A stretch of 7,077 nucleotides of DNA from Acidobacteriota bacterium (GCA_016201185.1 JACQDG010000342.1:1-7077), one strand, 5' to 3'; numbered from the stretch's first letter, positions 1-6,567 are shown. Made by a program: numbers and translations. Notes: generated by a model from the letters alone, not told the origin.

Positions 1-1315
1 TACGGGGTGGCGGTGGATGCTTCCGGCATTTATGTCGCCGGGCGCACCAACGGGGCGTTGGTGCAACCGGCACAGGGTACCGACGTCTTTCTGCGCAAGT
101 ACGACTCGAGCGGAAACGTGGTCTGGACGCGCCAGTTCGGAGGCACCGGCTCCGATCTTGCAAATGCCATAGCGGTAAACGCCTCCGGGGTCTACGTGGC
201 TGGAGAAGGGGGCGCTTTCCCCGGGCAGCCCTTCTCCGGCGGACTTCGGGATGCCTTTGTCGCCCAAATACGACCTCGACGGCGCCCCGCAGTGGACGCG
301 TGTGTTTGGAACCACCTCCGAGGACGCGGCCTTCGGAGTAACGGTGAACTCCACCGGAGTCTCTGTCGTCGGGCGTACGGACGCCCTGCCGGGGCAAACC
401 AACCTTGGTGGATACGATGCTTTCGTTCGCCGGTACGACTTCAATGGCACAGAAACGGGGACCCTTCAGTTTGGGACTAACTCCACCGATTACGCCTACG
501 GGGCTGCATCGGATAGCTCCGCCGTCTACGTTTGCGGGTACTTCCTTATCAGCTCTCAGGGTGCTTCGGATGCTTTTGTACTGAAGCTGCCGTTTCCCCC
601 GGATGTTTTTGTAGGCGGGGTAGTCAATAACGCCAGCTTTGCTCCCAGCCCAGTCCCTGTTGCGCCAGGATCCATCGCCGCCGTCTTCGGGACCAATTTG
701 GACGACGGTTCCGTAATCACCTCTTCCAGTTTTGGCCCGGACGGCAAACTGATCACCACCATGGGAGGCGCCAGCGTCACAATCGATAATATTCCAGCGC
801 CGATGTTTGCCGCGAATTCGGGACAACTCTCCGTTCAGATTCCCGTTGAACTGGCCGGACGGACTACGGCGACAATTCGAGTGACGGTCGGCGGGCAGAC
901 GAGTGTCCCGCGCGCGGTATCGCTGGCTGACATCGCGCCCGGCATTTTTACTGTCAACCAGCAGGGCACTGGGGCCGGCATATTCATCCACCAGGATGGT
1001 ATTACACCGGTGAGCGCGGCAAATCCTGCTCACCCAGGGGAAATCGTCATACTGTACGCCACTGGATTGGGGCCGGCCACCCCGCCACTGGGGACCGGAT
1101 CGCCCTCGACGGGGAACGTGACTGGCACTCCAATAGTAATGGTTGATGGAGTGTCCGCGGTCCTGAACTTCTCTGGCGTAGCTCCTGGCTTTGTGGGGCT
1201 GAATCAGGTCAACCTCCATATTCCTCCGGGCACTCGCACGGCCTCGAATATTCCTGTGACGCTTACCCTTGGCGGAAAGGATGCTAATCCGGTGACGATC
1301 GCGGTCGCTCCCTAG
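1..1315 (+). CDS. SBBP beta-propeller repeat protein with Solibacter-type C-terminal domain; 5' partial, frameshifted
   Basis: This is the 3' part of a large, probably exported repeat protein; its start and signal peptide lie outside the window. The N-terminal part repeats a unit of the form AVDASGIYVAGRT ... DAFVxKYDxxGxxxWTRQFG about three times, which is the SBBP (beta-propeller repeat) pattern. From about base 610 the protein changes to a domain beginning VVNNASFAPSPVPVAPGSIA, with FGTNL, APGIFT and LYATGLGPATPP further on. I recognise this as the TIGR03437-type C-terminal domain known from Acidobacteria; its function is unknown. The frame changes once: bases 1-264 read in frame 1 and bases 266-1315 in frame 2, so a conceptual protein needs one base removed. 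Without that correction the first frame runs to a stop at 478-480, and a separate 251-1315 ORF appears. The stop is TAG at 1313-1315. The neighbour to the right is convergent, so no operon partner is visible. The family is confident; the role (surface or extracellular binding) is inference. Confidence 0.85.
263..265 (+). other. Single-base frameshift site in the SBBP repeat gene
   Basis: The sequence reads GTC GCC C AAA TAC GAC around 259-274. Removing one C of the CCC run joins DAFVA to KYDLDGAPQWTRVFG, which restores an uninterrupted propeller repeat identical in layout to its neighbours. It is either a true frameshift mutation or a base-calling or assembly error in a short C run; the sequence alone cannot tell which. 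Confidence 0.85.
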
Positions 1316-1404
1316 CCTGGGGCGCCATCCTCGCTTTCGGCTGCGGCTCCCTGACGGAGCGGGTCAGTTGGTTTCCGAAACGGACGCAATAAAGGCGCAG
1401 GCCC

Positions 1405-1650
1405 TTACGCCGCAGAGGCTTGCTTAACGCGGTGAATGACTTGCGCGGCGTCCCGGCTCAACACACGATACCTGCGGGACGCGTCTGTTTTGGCATCGGC
1501 CAGAAAATCCGCCGTATCTTCGGCTAATCGGCGGATGAATCGCCGCGTTCTATAGCCAGGCTGCGGCGCCAGCAGCAGACCCATCGCCGCGCCCAGGGCG
1601 GCGCCGGCCAGGAAGCAGGTCGTCCTGGTAGGTAGCGCATCGCCACTCAT
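1405..1650 (-). CDS. Small YtxH-like membrane protein
   Basis: This 81-residue protein has one glycine- and alanine-rich hydrophobic segment at residues 11-29 (FLAGAALGAAMGLLLAPQPG), followed by a charged, probably helical tail (residues 33-81). The small-residue helix ending in LLLAP and then a basic stretch is the signature of YtxH-domain proteins (general-stress or cell-envelope-associated, molecular function unknown). I chose ATG at 1650 because AGGAG lies 7 nt upstream on the minus strand. The longer open frame reaching to about 1941 runs inside hrcA and has no such support. It begins 38 nt after the hrcA stop on the same strand, so co-transcription with hrcA is likely and would place it in a stress-related transcription unit. 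The N-terminus could be membrane-inserted with the tail in the cytoplasm; that topology is inference. Confidence 0.75.
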   Translation of the reverse strand: MSGDALPTRTTCFLAGAALGAAMGLLLAPQPGYRTRRFIRRLAEDTADFLADAKTDASRRYRVLSRDAAQVIHRVKQASAA

Positions 1651-1688
1651 GTTATGGCTCCTTTCTGTCGCTAATATTTTAGCAGGAA

Positions 1689-2762
1689 TCAGTTGGTTTC
1701 GGACAGGCCTTGAAAGAGGCCGGCGAGGTGGGCCACGGCCGACATCACGCGCTCGTACTGCATCCGGGTGGGGCCTATGACGGCGATGCGGCCGGTGAGA
1801 CCCGGCTCGAGGGTGCAGGCGGCGCCGATCAGCGCCAGGCCCTGCATCGCCGGGTAGGCTTCCTCCAGGCCGATCCGCACGCAGAGGGACTCGCCGGCGG
1901 GCCCTTTCTGCACCGACATTCTCATGTCGTCCCGGATGCACTCATCGAGAAGCTCGATCAGCTTTTCTTTTTCCTCGAGCGCCTGCAGGAGCCGGCGCAG
2001 CCGCTCGGCGTCGAGGGCGGGCAGGCTTTCGACCAGGTTGGCCGTGCCATCGAGATAAATCTGGGCCATGGCGTCGCCGCGCAGGAAGCCTTCGAGATAA
2101 AGGAGCCGCAGGCGGCGCAAGATGGCGTCGTAGGCAGCGCGCTCTTCCTCGATGCGGCGCAGGATCTCCAGCCGCGTGGCGGAAACTTTCCAGCCGGCGA
2201 AATTCTGGTTGACGTAATTGGCGATGCGCTCCAGCTCCTCGGCGGGAATTTCTTCCGCCAGGCGAATGATGCGGTCCCGGACCACGTCGCCGCGGGCGAC
2301 CAGAACAACGAGCAGCCGGCGCTCGGAGAGCCGCAGGAACTGGACGCGCTCCAGGACAGCCTCCGACAGCGGAGCGGAAACGACGATGCCCACCTGGTGA
2401 GTGAGGGCGGCCAGCACATGGGAGGAACGGTCCAGGCGCTCTTCGAGGCTCGAGGCTGCGCGGAGATTGGTCTCGACAAAGTCGGCTTCGAAAGGCCGCA
2501 GCCGCCGGGCGCTGAGGGTGTCAACGTAAAGCCGTATGGCCTTTTCGGTGGGCAACCGGCCGGCGGACGTGTGGGGATGGGCGAGGTAGCCGTGCGATTC
2601 TAATTCCGCCATCACGTTGCGGATGGAGGCGGGGCTAAGCTTTTCTTTTCGCTGCTCGGAAACGCTCTTCGAGCCTACCGGCTCTCCGGTGGAGATGTAG
2701 TTCCGAATGATATCGGTCAGAATCTCCCAGTTTCTGCCGGTAAGGGAAAATGGCCGCGACAT
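1689..2762 (-). CDS. hrcA: Heat-inducible transcription repressor HrcA
   Basis: HrcA is a DNA-binding repressor of class I heat-shock genes (typically groESL and dnaK operons); it binds the CIRCE inverted repeat and is kept active by GroEL. The 357-residue length is normal for the family. Residues 1-80 form the winged-helix domain, with SPASIRNVMAELESHGYL (43-60) as the recognition region and HTSAGRLPTEKAIRLYVD (64-81) as the family hallmark. The C-terminal end carries the conserved IAVIGPTRMQYERVMSAV (326-343). I chose the ATG at 2762 because GGGAG ends 7 nt before it. A TTG two codons earlier (2768) is in frame but sits almost on top of that ribosome-binding site. A good promoter lies upstream at 2805-2834. 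Downstream comes a YtxH-like gene instead of the common grpE-dnaK partners. I see no CIRCE element upstream, so autoregulation through CIRCE is not supported here. Confidence 0.95.
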   Translation of the reverse strand: MSRPFSLTGRNWEILTDIIRNYISTGEPVGSKSVSEQRKEKLSPASIRNVMAELESHGYLAHPHTSAGRLPTEKAIRLYVDTLSARRLRPFEADFVETNLRAASSLEERLDRSSHVLAALTHQVGIVVSAPLSEAVLERVQFLRLSERRLLVVLVARGDVVRDRIIRLAEEIPAEELERIANYVNQNFAGWKVSATRLEILRRIEEERAAYDAILRRLRLLYLEGFLRGDAMAQIYLDGTANLVESLPALDAERLRRLLQALEEKEKLIELLDECIRDDMRMSVQKGPAGESLCVRIGLEEAYPAMQGLALIGAACTLEPGLTGRIAVIGPTRMQYERVMSAVAHLAGLFQGLSETN

Positions 2763-2804
2763 GCCCAAGCTCCCTGCGCAACGCCTAATCGAGCGTCCAA
2801 CCGG

Positions 2805-2834
2805 ATTCTAACCTGCTGACAGAAAGGGAGTCAA
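2805..2834 (-). promoter_or_regulatory. Sigma70-type promoter for hrcA
   Basis: On the minus strand TTGACT (2834-2829) is followed after 18 nt by TAGAAT (2810-2805), close to the housekeeping consensus. It lies about 40 nt upstream of the hrcA start and reads toward it. The surrounding bases (GCCTTGACTCC before the spacer, TAGAATCCG at the -10) recur almost unchanged at 6593-6622. The spacer is one base longer than the ideal 17. Confidence 0.65.
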
Positions 2835-2872
2835 GGCAAGAAGCCGGGAAGGGTAGTGGTTCGCCGGGTTGG

Positions 2873-4501
2873 TTAGTGCGTGCCGGCTACCTCGCCCGCC
2901 CAAACGCGGAGGGGAGCGGCGTCGGCGGAAGGTGGAAAAGGCCCCAGGGCCGCACCCACGCGAATTTTCGTGCCGTCGTCGAAAAGCAGCCAACGTCTAG
3001 GCACGAGAGTCTGATCCTTGAAGCTGAACAGCAGCAGTTGTTCGTAGTGCTGCGGAACCTGAGGCCGGCCAGAGAGGCTGAAATTGTTTTTCTTCGGCAA
3101 GAAGGCGCTCGAAGCCTGGATCTTGGGATCGTTGTACCAGAGACTCAAAGCGGACTGCAATCCCCAGTCGGGCAGCAGGGGGGTGCCGTCGTCGCTACCT
3201 GCGACATCCAGGACGACGACCCTGGCGTTGGGCGGGAGTCTCGGCCAAGCCTCGAGCATCTGGGCCTTCAAATGGGAAATAAGGCGGCCGGCCCGAATCC
3301 AGCGCTCGGTTTCTCCTAAGCGCGCCGCGTAGAACCAGCAGCAAATGCCGACGGCAAGAGCCAGGACGGCGGCTGGCGGCAGGCGGCCGTGCCGCTCGGC
3401 CAGGGCGGCGGCAAGCAGCCAGAATCCAACTGCCAGCAACAAACAGGCGCCGAAGGACGGCAGGTAATTGTGCCGGGGGGCAATCTGGAAGACATAGTTG
3501 GGGGCATAGGCGCAGAAGAACCAGGCGGCCCCGAAGACCGCTAATTTGAGAAGCTTCGCTTTGTCGGGCGCGCCCGGCCCGGCAGCGCTGCTTGCTCTGA
3601 ACAGTATGGCGACGGCCAGGAAGGCCGCCGGGACGCCAAGCAGAGGCAGAAGCAGGCCCGCAAAGCCTCGGCTGCGGAGCGCCTCGCCGGCGAGCTGCCA
3701 GGTATTACCGAGCAGAATATCGCCGAAGCTGGCGCGCAGGCTGAAAAAGACGCGGACCATCTGCCCGCGAATCGGCTGCAGCGGGCGCTGGAAGACGAAA
3801 CCGGGTTCGCCGAATCCAAACCAGCTCGTCTGGCGCACGGCCAAGTAAGCCGCGCTGCTGAGGGCGAGGGGAAGAAGAAAGCGCAGTCCCTCCGGCCAGC
3901 GCAGCGCGCCCCAGCGCTCGAGCATCCACAGACAGGCAAAAATCGCGAGGAAGCCGAACGCCGTCTCGTGGGTGAAGGCAGCCGCCGTAAAGAGCATCCA
4001 GCAAGCTGCATAGAACGCCCAGCCGCCGCGCCGGAGCCAGGCCAGGCCAAAGTGGGCCGACAGCAGCAGGAGGAACAACAGGGGAATATAAATGGTCGCG
4101 GGCCAAAAGTCGGCCTGTCCGTGGTTGGGATAGGTGAGGAAGAAAAACAAGAAGAGAAACGAGAGCAGGTAGTGTCCGGAAAGCCGCCAGACAAGCGAGA
4201 AAGCCAGCAGGGCATTGGCGGCCGCCAGGACGCCCAGCAGGAGATGATGCCGGCGGGGGTCCTGCCCCAGGAAGTAGTAGCGGAGGCAGTGATACACATT
4301 GAACAAGGGCTCGTCGGTGAGGAGATTGCGGACCAGGCTCGCCCTGAACTGTCCGAGGGAGCGCTCGCCGCGCCGGAAGACCGCCATGTGACTGTAATCG
4401 TCGGCATAAAACTGGAGGTGGCCGGCCCAGCGCAAGGAAGGATTGAAATACAGGCTGAAGAGAAGAGCGAGCAGATGCGCGGCCCAGGCGGAGCGCGGCA
4501 T
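2873..4501 (-). CDS. GT-C-type glycosyltransferase-like polytopic membrane protein
   Basis: This 542-residue integral membrane protein has roughly 12 hydrophobic helices between residues 5 and 395 and a soluble C-terminal part from about 400, probably extracytoplasmic. Several features match the GT-C fold of lipid-phosphosugar-dependent transferases (PMT/ArnT/TMTC-like). These are an acidic pair after the first helix (FYADDYSH, residues 31-38), the following DEPLFNVYHCLRYYFLGQDP block (63-82) that resembles the PLxxLxxxxxYxLFG region of TMTC-like proteins, THETAFGF (177-184), and RHNYLPSFG (343-351), which parallels the RYLYLPS motif. The expected reaction would be sugar transfer from a polyprenyl-phosphate donor on the outer face of the inner membrane; the acceptor is unknown. 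The start ATG at 4501 has no clear ribosome-binding site. A 22-codon ORF ending 7 nt before it could supply translational coupling. The gene follows the YybH-like gene by 72 nt. The fold is likely, the substrate unassigned. Confidence 0.7.
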   Translation of the reverse strand: MPRSAWAAHLLALLFSLYFNPSLRWAGHLQFYADDYSHMAVFRRGERSLGQFRASLVRNLLTDEPLFNVYHCLRYYFLGQDPRRHHLLLGVLAAANALLAFSLVWRLSGHYLLSFLFLFFFLTYPNHGQADFWPATIYIPLLFLLLLSAHFGLAWLRRGGWAFYAACWMLFTAAAFTHETAFGFLAIFACLWMLERWGALRWPEGLRFLLPLALSSAAYLAVRQTSWFGFGEPGFVFQRPLQPIRGQMVRVFFSLRASFGDILLGNTWQLAGEALRSRGFAGLLLPLLGVPAAFLAVAILFRASSAAGPGAPDKAKLLKLAVFGAAWFFCAYAPNYVFQIAPRHNYLPSFGACLLLAVGFWLLAAALAERHGRLPPAAVLALAVGICCWFYAARLGETERWIRAGRLISHLKAQMLEAWPRLPPNARVVVLDVAGSDDGTPLLPDWGLQSALSLWYNDPKIQASSAFLPKKNNFSLSGRPQVPQHYEQLLLFSFKDQTLVPRRWLLFDDGTKIRVGAALGPFPPSADAAPLRVWAGEVAGTH

Positions 4502-4508
4502 GGGACGC

Positions 4509-4577
4509 TCAGCGTCTACCGCCCAGGGCGATTTTGGCGGCGTTGGCGCCGACCACGCCGCCGCTTCGAATGGTCAT
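4509..4577 (-). CDS. Possible 22-residue coupling ORF between the YybH-like and GT-C genes
   Basis: The start ATG (4577-4575) overlaps the TGA stop of the YybH-like gene as ATGA, and its own TGA (4511-4509) lies 7 nt before the ATG of the GT-C gene. The peptide starts MTIRSGGVVGANAAKIALGG and resembles nothing I know. The tight end-to-end geometry is what would be expected if ribosomes were passed along to the next gene, which lacks a visible Shine-Dalgarno sequence. A chance ORF of this length is also quite possible. Confidence 0.25.
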   Translation of the reverse strand: MTIRSGGVVGANAAKIALGGRR

Positions 4578-5095
4578 GGCTTGAGGTCCAGAGCCGCTTT
4601 GCCGGTTGCCAAGTCTGCAGGCACTGAGATGTGGTCGTGCATGATCAGCCATTGGCCATTGATCTTCCGCAAGCCACTGGTGGCACGGACCCAGACCTCG
4701 GATTTCTGCCCGTTCCTCAACGCGCCGCTGATTCGTTCGACGCAGTGGATGAAGGCCACGCCGTCGCCCGCAACCATGCGCAGGTCGCGAAACTCCGTAT
4801 CGATTGGTCCCTCGTACTGGGCGAGGAATTCCTCGTAGTCTTTCCGATACGCGTCTTTCCCCCTGTACTGCAGCGGCGGCACGACGTCGTACGCTACCAG
4901 GTCATTTCCCGGCGCGTAGATCGACATAATGGCGTCAACATCGTGGGCGCGGAAAGCTTTCGCCCACCGGTCATACACCTGCCGAATTTCGGCTTCATCA
5001 TTCGCGGCGCGTGTCTTGGGCATCCACTGCAGGAAACCCCAGGCGAGCGCCACCGCAGCAAGCACCACCACAGCAAGCGCAAGGAGCTTTTTCAT
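4574..5095 (-). CDS. Exported SnoaL/YybH-like (NTF2-fold) protein
   Basis: This 173-residue protein begins with a lysine pair and a long hydrophobic stretch (residues 4-22), which is a signal peptide or membrane anchor; a possible cleavage site is TRAA near residue 31. Residues 32-160 read as a SnoaL-like/NTF2-fold domain. DEAEIRQVYDRWAKAFRAHD (33-52) is the typical first helix, then come YAPGNDLVAYDVVPP (60-74), a helix with YRGKDAYRKDYEEF (77-90), and the beta strands ending in GQWLIMHDHISVP (147-159). The family includes ketosteroid-isomerase-like and YybH/SgcJ-type proteins that bind small hydrophobic ligands, but the specific substrate cannot be read from sequence. The ATG at 5095 is preceded by AAGGGAG at good spacing. 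It lies upstream of the GT-C gene on the same strand and is probably co-transcribed with it. The first direct repeat (5209-5236) lies about 110 nt upstream. Confidence 0.8.
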   Translation of the reverse strand: MKKLLALAVVVLAAVALAWGFLQWMPKTRAANDEAEIRQVYDRWAKAFRAHDVDAIMSIYAPGNDLVAYDVVPPLQYRGKDAYRKDYEEFLAQYEGPIDTEFRDLRMVAGDGVAFIHCVERISGALRNGQKSEVWVRATSGLRKINGQWLIMHDHISVPADLATGKAALDLKP

Positions 5096-5208
5096 TTCGA
5101 TCTCCCTTCATGTCTCGCATTAACTTATTGCTAGAAGTCGCGCCCTCAAATGTTAGTCCCCTCATGACAGTGACCGAGAGCCGCTAGCCGCCGAAAGCAT
5201 GCTTCGAG

Positions 5209-5236
5209 AGACCTGCATAAAACCGGTCCTGGTCAG
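5209..5236. repeat. 28-bp direct repeat, left copy
   Basis: These 28 bases, with core ACCTGCATAAAACCGGTCCT, are identical base for base to 6480-6507 and lie in the same orientation. The copy sits in intergenic sequence upstream of the YybH-like gene. A perfect 10-bp palindrome, AAGCATGCTT (5195-5204), lies just to its left. Weaker similarity continues to the right (TAAG followed by CG in both copies), so the ancestral repeat may have been about 40 bp. Confidence 0.95.
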
Positions 5237-5330
5237 CCTAAGACGAAAGTGCTGGACGTCCTTGTGCCCCAGCAACTCCCTGCACGGTCCGGATATCGTA
5301 TCGTGTCAGACGGCGACCGCGCGCTCTCTC

Positions 5331-5684
5331 TCACCCAACATATGGATAGATCTCATCTGCGATCCAGTAGTAGGTGATTACGGCCGCGAACACTGTTCCC
5401 GACAGAAACAGACCCCGCCGCTAACGTCGCCATGTGAGCCGACTGGAGGAACACTGCATCAGTATGTCGACGAGGTAAGCGGCACAGTAGCAGAGATTCG
5501 CCAGACCCGCGAGGATGAAGAGGATCAGAAGCGACTGCGGCGTCAGCGCGGCGCGGAAGTGAGGCCACGTCAGTACAAGCCAAGCGATGACGACAGCAGT
5601 GAGAACAAGGTTGTAGAGGACCCGGCGAGGCTCCCAATATCGAATCGCGTCATCGAGGATACTCCGAAATTGTGGGCTGTTCAT
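5331..5684 (-). pseudogene. Small three-helix membrane protein interrupted by an in-frame TAG
   Basis: The reading frame starts at ATG 5684, preceded by GGAGAGG with 7 nt spacing, and begins MNSPQFRSILDDAIRYWEPR. It is open for 87 codons to a TAG at 5423-5421, then continues in the same frame for 29 more sense codons to TGA at 5333-5331. The downstream part (RRGLFLSGTVFAAVITYYWI then ADEIYPYVG) reads as a natural third membrane helix and ending. Helices one and two are at about residues 25-42 and 52-75. I associate this layout (ILDDAIRYWEPRR at the front, IADEIYP near the end) with a family of uncharacterised bacterial membrane proteins of about 115-120 residues, a length that fits only the full frame. 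The TAG is one transition from TGG (Trp) or CAG (Gln). It is therefore a recent nonsense mutation, a sequencing error or, much less likely, readthrough. If only the first part is made, it is an 87-residue two-helix protein (5421-5684). It is probably co-transcribed with the gene ending at 5770. Confidence 0.75.
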
Positions 5685-5722
5685 GATCAAGCCTCTCCAG
5701 TGTCTGTGCGCCGTCTAACGAC

Positions 5723-5753
5723 TCGGGCGCTCAGGCGGGCGCAGTTTGCCCGA
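5723..5753. repeat. Inverted repeat between the two membrane-protein genes
   Basis: TCGGGC (5723-5728) and GCCCGA (5748-5753) are perfect complements around a 19-nt loop, in the 79-85-nt gap between the gene ending at 5770 and the gene starting at 5684. There is no following T run on the minus strand, so it does not look like an intrinsic terminator. An intercistronic RNA hairpin is possible, as is chance in GC-rich sequence. Confidence 0.35.
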
Positions 5754-5769
5754 CCACTGCAACGCCTTC

Positions 5770-6390
5770 TCAGCACGCGCCTTGGCCCGAACGCGATGCT
5801 CCCTTACCGTTGTCTGACCAGAGCGCGAATCCGAGCACGGCCCAGCCCGCAGCGATACTCAAGAACACCGCACCGAAGAATCCTTTCTGCGGTTGAGAGC
5901 CGGACAGAAGAATCAATGCCACTCCACTCAGAACCAACAAAGCTAGAATTAGGCCAAAAACAAACGGTACGGCTCGTCTCCAGCCCGAAAATACTCTGGC
6001 CTTCAAAGTGCCAATCCCAAAGAGCAGCAGGCCGATGGGCAGGAGCAACAACCCCACGCCCATCACGTCCCAGCCGGGCTGCTGGGTCCCGTAAAACAGT
6101 TCAGACACCCAAAATTCGATGATGTTGCCCAGGAGCATGGTTCCGAGGGCCAGGAGGCAAATTACAAATCCGCCTTTGGCTAAGCTCTCCGACCGTCCAG
6201 CTTGCTTTGCATGGAAGCCTACGAGCCCGGCCATGAAGAAAAGCATGGCAGGATTGAGCAGTAGTGTACGCCAGCCGCGTTCTGAAAGACCGAACACATC
6301 TCGGGAGGCAAGGATCCATGTTGCTGTCCACAACACGCTGCCCAGCAGGGCCAGAAGGCCACTCGATCGGATCAGTTTCGAAGAGAGCAT
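5770..6390 (-). CDS. Unrecognised six-helix membrane protein
   Basis: This 206-residue, strongly hydrophobic protein has six likely membrane segments at about residues 8-28, 43-60, 72-94, 108-128, 140-163 and 171-191, joined by short loops, and a short polar C-terminal tail (SDNGKGASRSGQGAC). I do not recognise the family and see no catalytic or metal-binding motif. ATG at 6390 is taken as the start. A GTG three codons earlier (6399) is also possible, and neither has a convincing ribosome-binding site (only AAGAAAG about 11 nt before the ATG). Base composition is unlike the neighbours: the 60-base blocks at 5881 and 5941 are each 50% GC by hand count, against 67% for a block inside hrcA (2461). 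The gene lies between the two 28-bp direct repeats, ahead of the interrupted small membrane gene on the same strand. This suggests the pair arrived or moved as a unit. Confidence 0.65.
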   Translation of the reverse strand: MLSSKLIRSSGLLALLGSVLWTATWILASRDVFGLSERGWRTLLLNPAMLFFMAGLVGFHAKQAGRSESLAKGGFVICLLALGTMLLGNIIEFWVSELFYGTQQPGWDVMGVGLLLLPIGLLLFGIGTLKARVFSGWRRAVPFVFGLILALLVLSGVALILLSGSQPQKGFFGAVFLSIAAGWAVLGFALWSDNGKGASRSGQGAC

Positions 6391-6461
6391 CGTTAGCACT
6401 GCTTTCTTGGAACGGCGAGTTTTCCTCCGTTCACATTGCTGGCCGACGCAACTACGAGCGG

Positions 6462-6517
6462 GCTAACTCCTGATTATCCAGACCTGCATAAAACCGGTCC
6501 TGGTCAGGGTGTTAAGC
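6462..6517. repeat. Large imperfect hairpin built on the right repeat copy, weakly attC-like
   Basis: Nested complementary blocks fold this stretch. GC (6462-6463) pairs with GC (6516-6517), TAAC (6464-6467) with GTTA (6511-6514), CCTGA (6469-6473) with TCAGG (6504-6508), CCAG (6478-6481) with CTGG (6500-6503), and ACC (6482-6484) with GGT (6496-6498). That gives about 18 base pairs with small bulges and an 11-nt loop. The outer boxes on the minus strand read GCTTAAC and GTTAGCC, which resemble the RYYYAAC and GTTRRRY boxes of integron attC sites (the second with one mismatch), about 57 nt end to end. The unpaired spacers are shorter than in known attC sites, and no integrase is in view. Confidence 0.4.
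6480..6507. repeat. 28-bp direct repeat, right copy
   Basis: This copy is identical to 5209-5236 and in the same orientation; the starts are 1271 bp apart. It lies about 90 nt upstream of the six-helix membrane gene and forms the 3' arm and loop of the hairpin at 6462-6517, an arrangement that the left copy lacks. Confidence 0.95.
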
Positions 6518-6533
6518 GCTTGCCATGTAACCA

Positions 6534-6567
6534 CTTTCGTTCCACTCTAATGCGTCGCGAACGAAAG
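6534..6567. repeat. Inverted repeat with 9-bp arms
   Basis: CTTTCGTTC (6534-6542) and GAACGAAAG (6559-6567) are perfect complements separated by 16 nt. The element lies just downstream of a leftward promoter-like sequence and upstream of the repeat-bounded genes. It could be a regulator-binding site or an RNA hairpin in the leader. There is no T run on either side, so a terminator is unlikely. Confidence 0.5.

Noticed and set aside
1388..1411. Possible intrinsic terminator after the YtxH-like gene (GGCG/CGCC stem followed by TTTATT on the minus strand)
   Set aside because: The stem is only 4 bp with a 10-nt loop and overlaps the stop codon, too weak to call.
1710..2603. A 297-codon open frame on the + strand opposite hrcA
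   Set aside because: It is antisense to a clear HrcA protein and arises from the GC-rich codon pattern of that gene; its peptide shows no recognisable domain and no ribosome-binding site was evident.
2769..2804. Possible CIRCE operator upstream of hrcA (TTAGAATCC, then CTCGATTAG)
   Set aside because: The arms do not match TTAGCACTC and GAGTGCTAA and are not complementary beyond 4 bp.
3968..4627. A 219-codon + strand open frame opposite the GT-C gene
   Set aside because: It is rich in Gln, Glu and Arg and is the complement of hydrophobic helices on the other strand, so it is a shadow frame.
5115..5145. Candidate promoter TTGAGG-N16-TAAGTT before the YybH-like gene
   Set aside because: The -10 matches only three of six consensus positions, so it cannot be separated from background.
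5712..5770. GTCTAAC (a perfect integron-type inverse core box) between the two membrane genes
   Set aside because: The partner GTTRRRY box is missing on the other side (the sequence reads GCAACGCC), so it does not make an attC site; only a simple inverted repeat remains.
5199..6122. A 307-codon + strand open frame across the repeat-bounded segment
   Set aside because: It is antisense to both membrane-protein genes, is rich in Arg, Ser and Pro, and has no domain-like pattern. The minus-strand frames give coherent membrane proteins.
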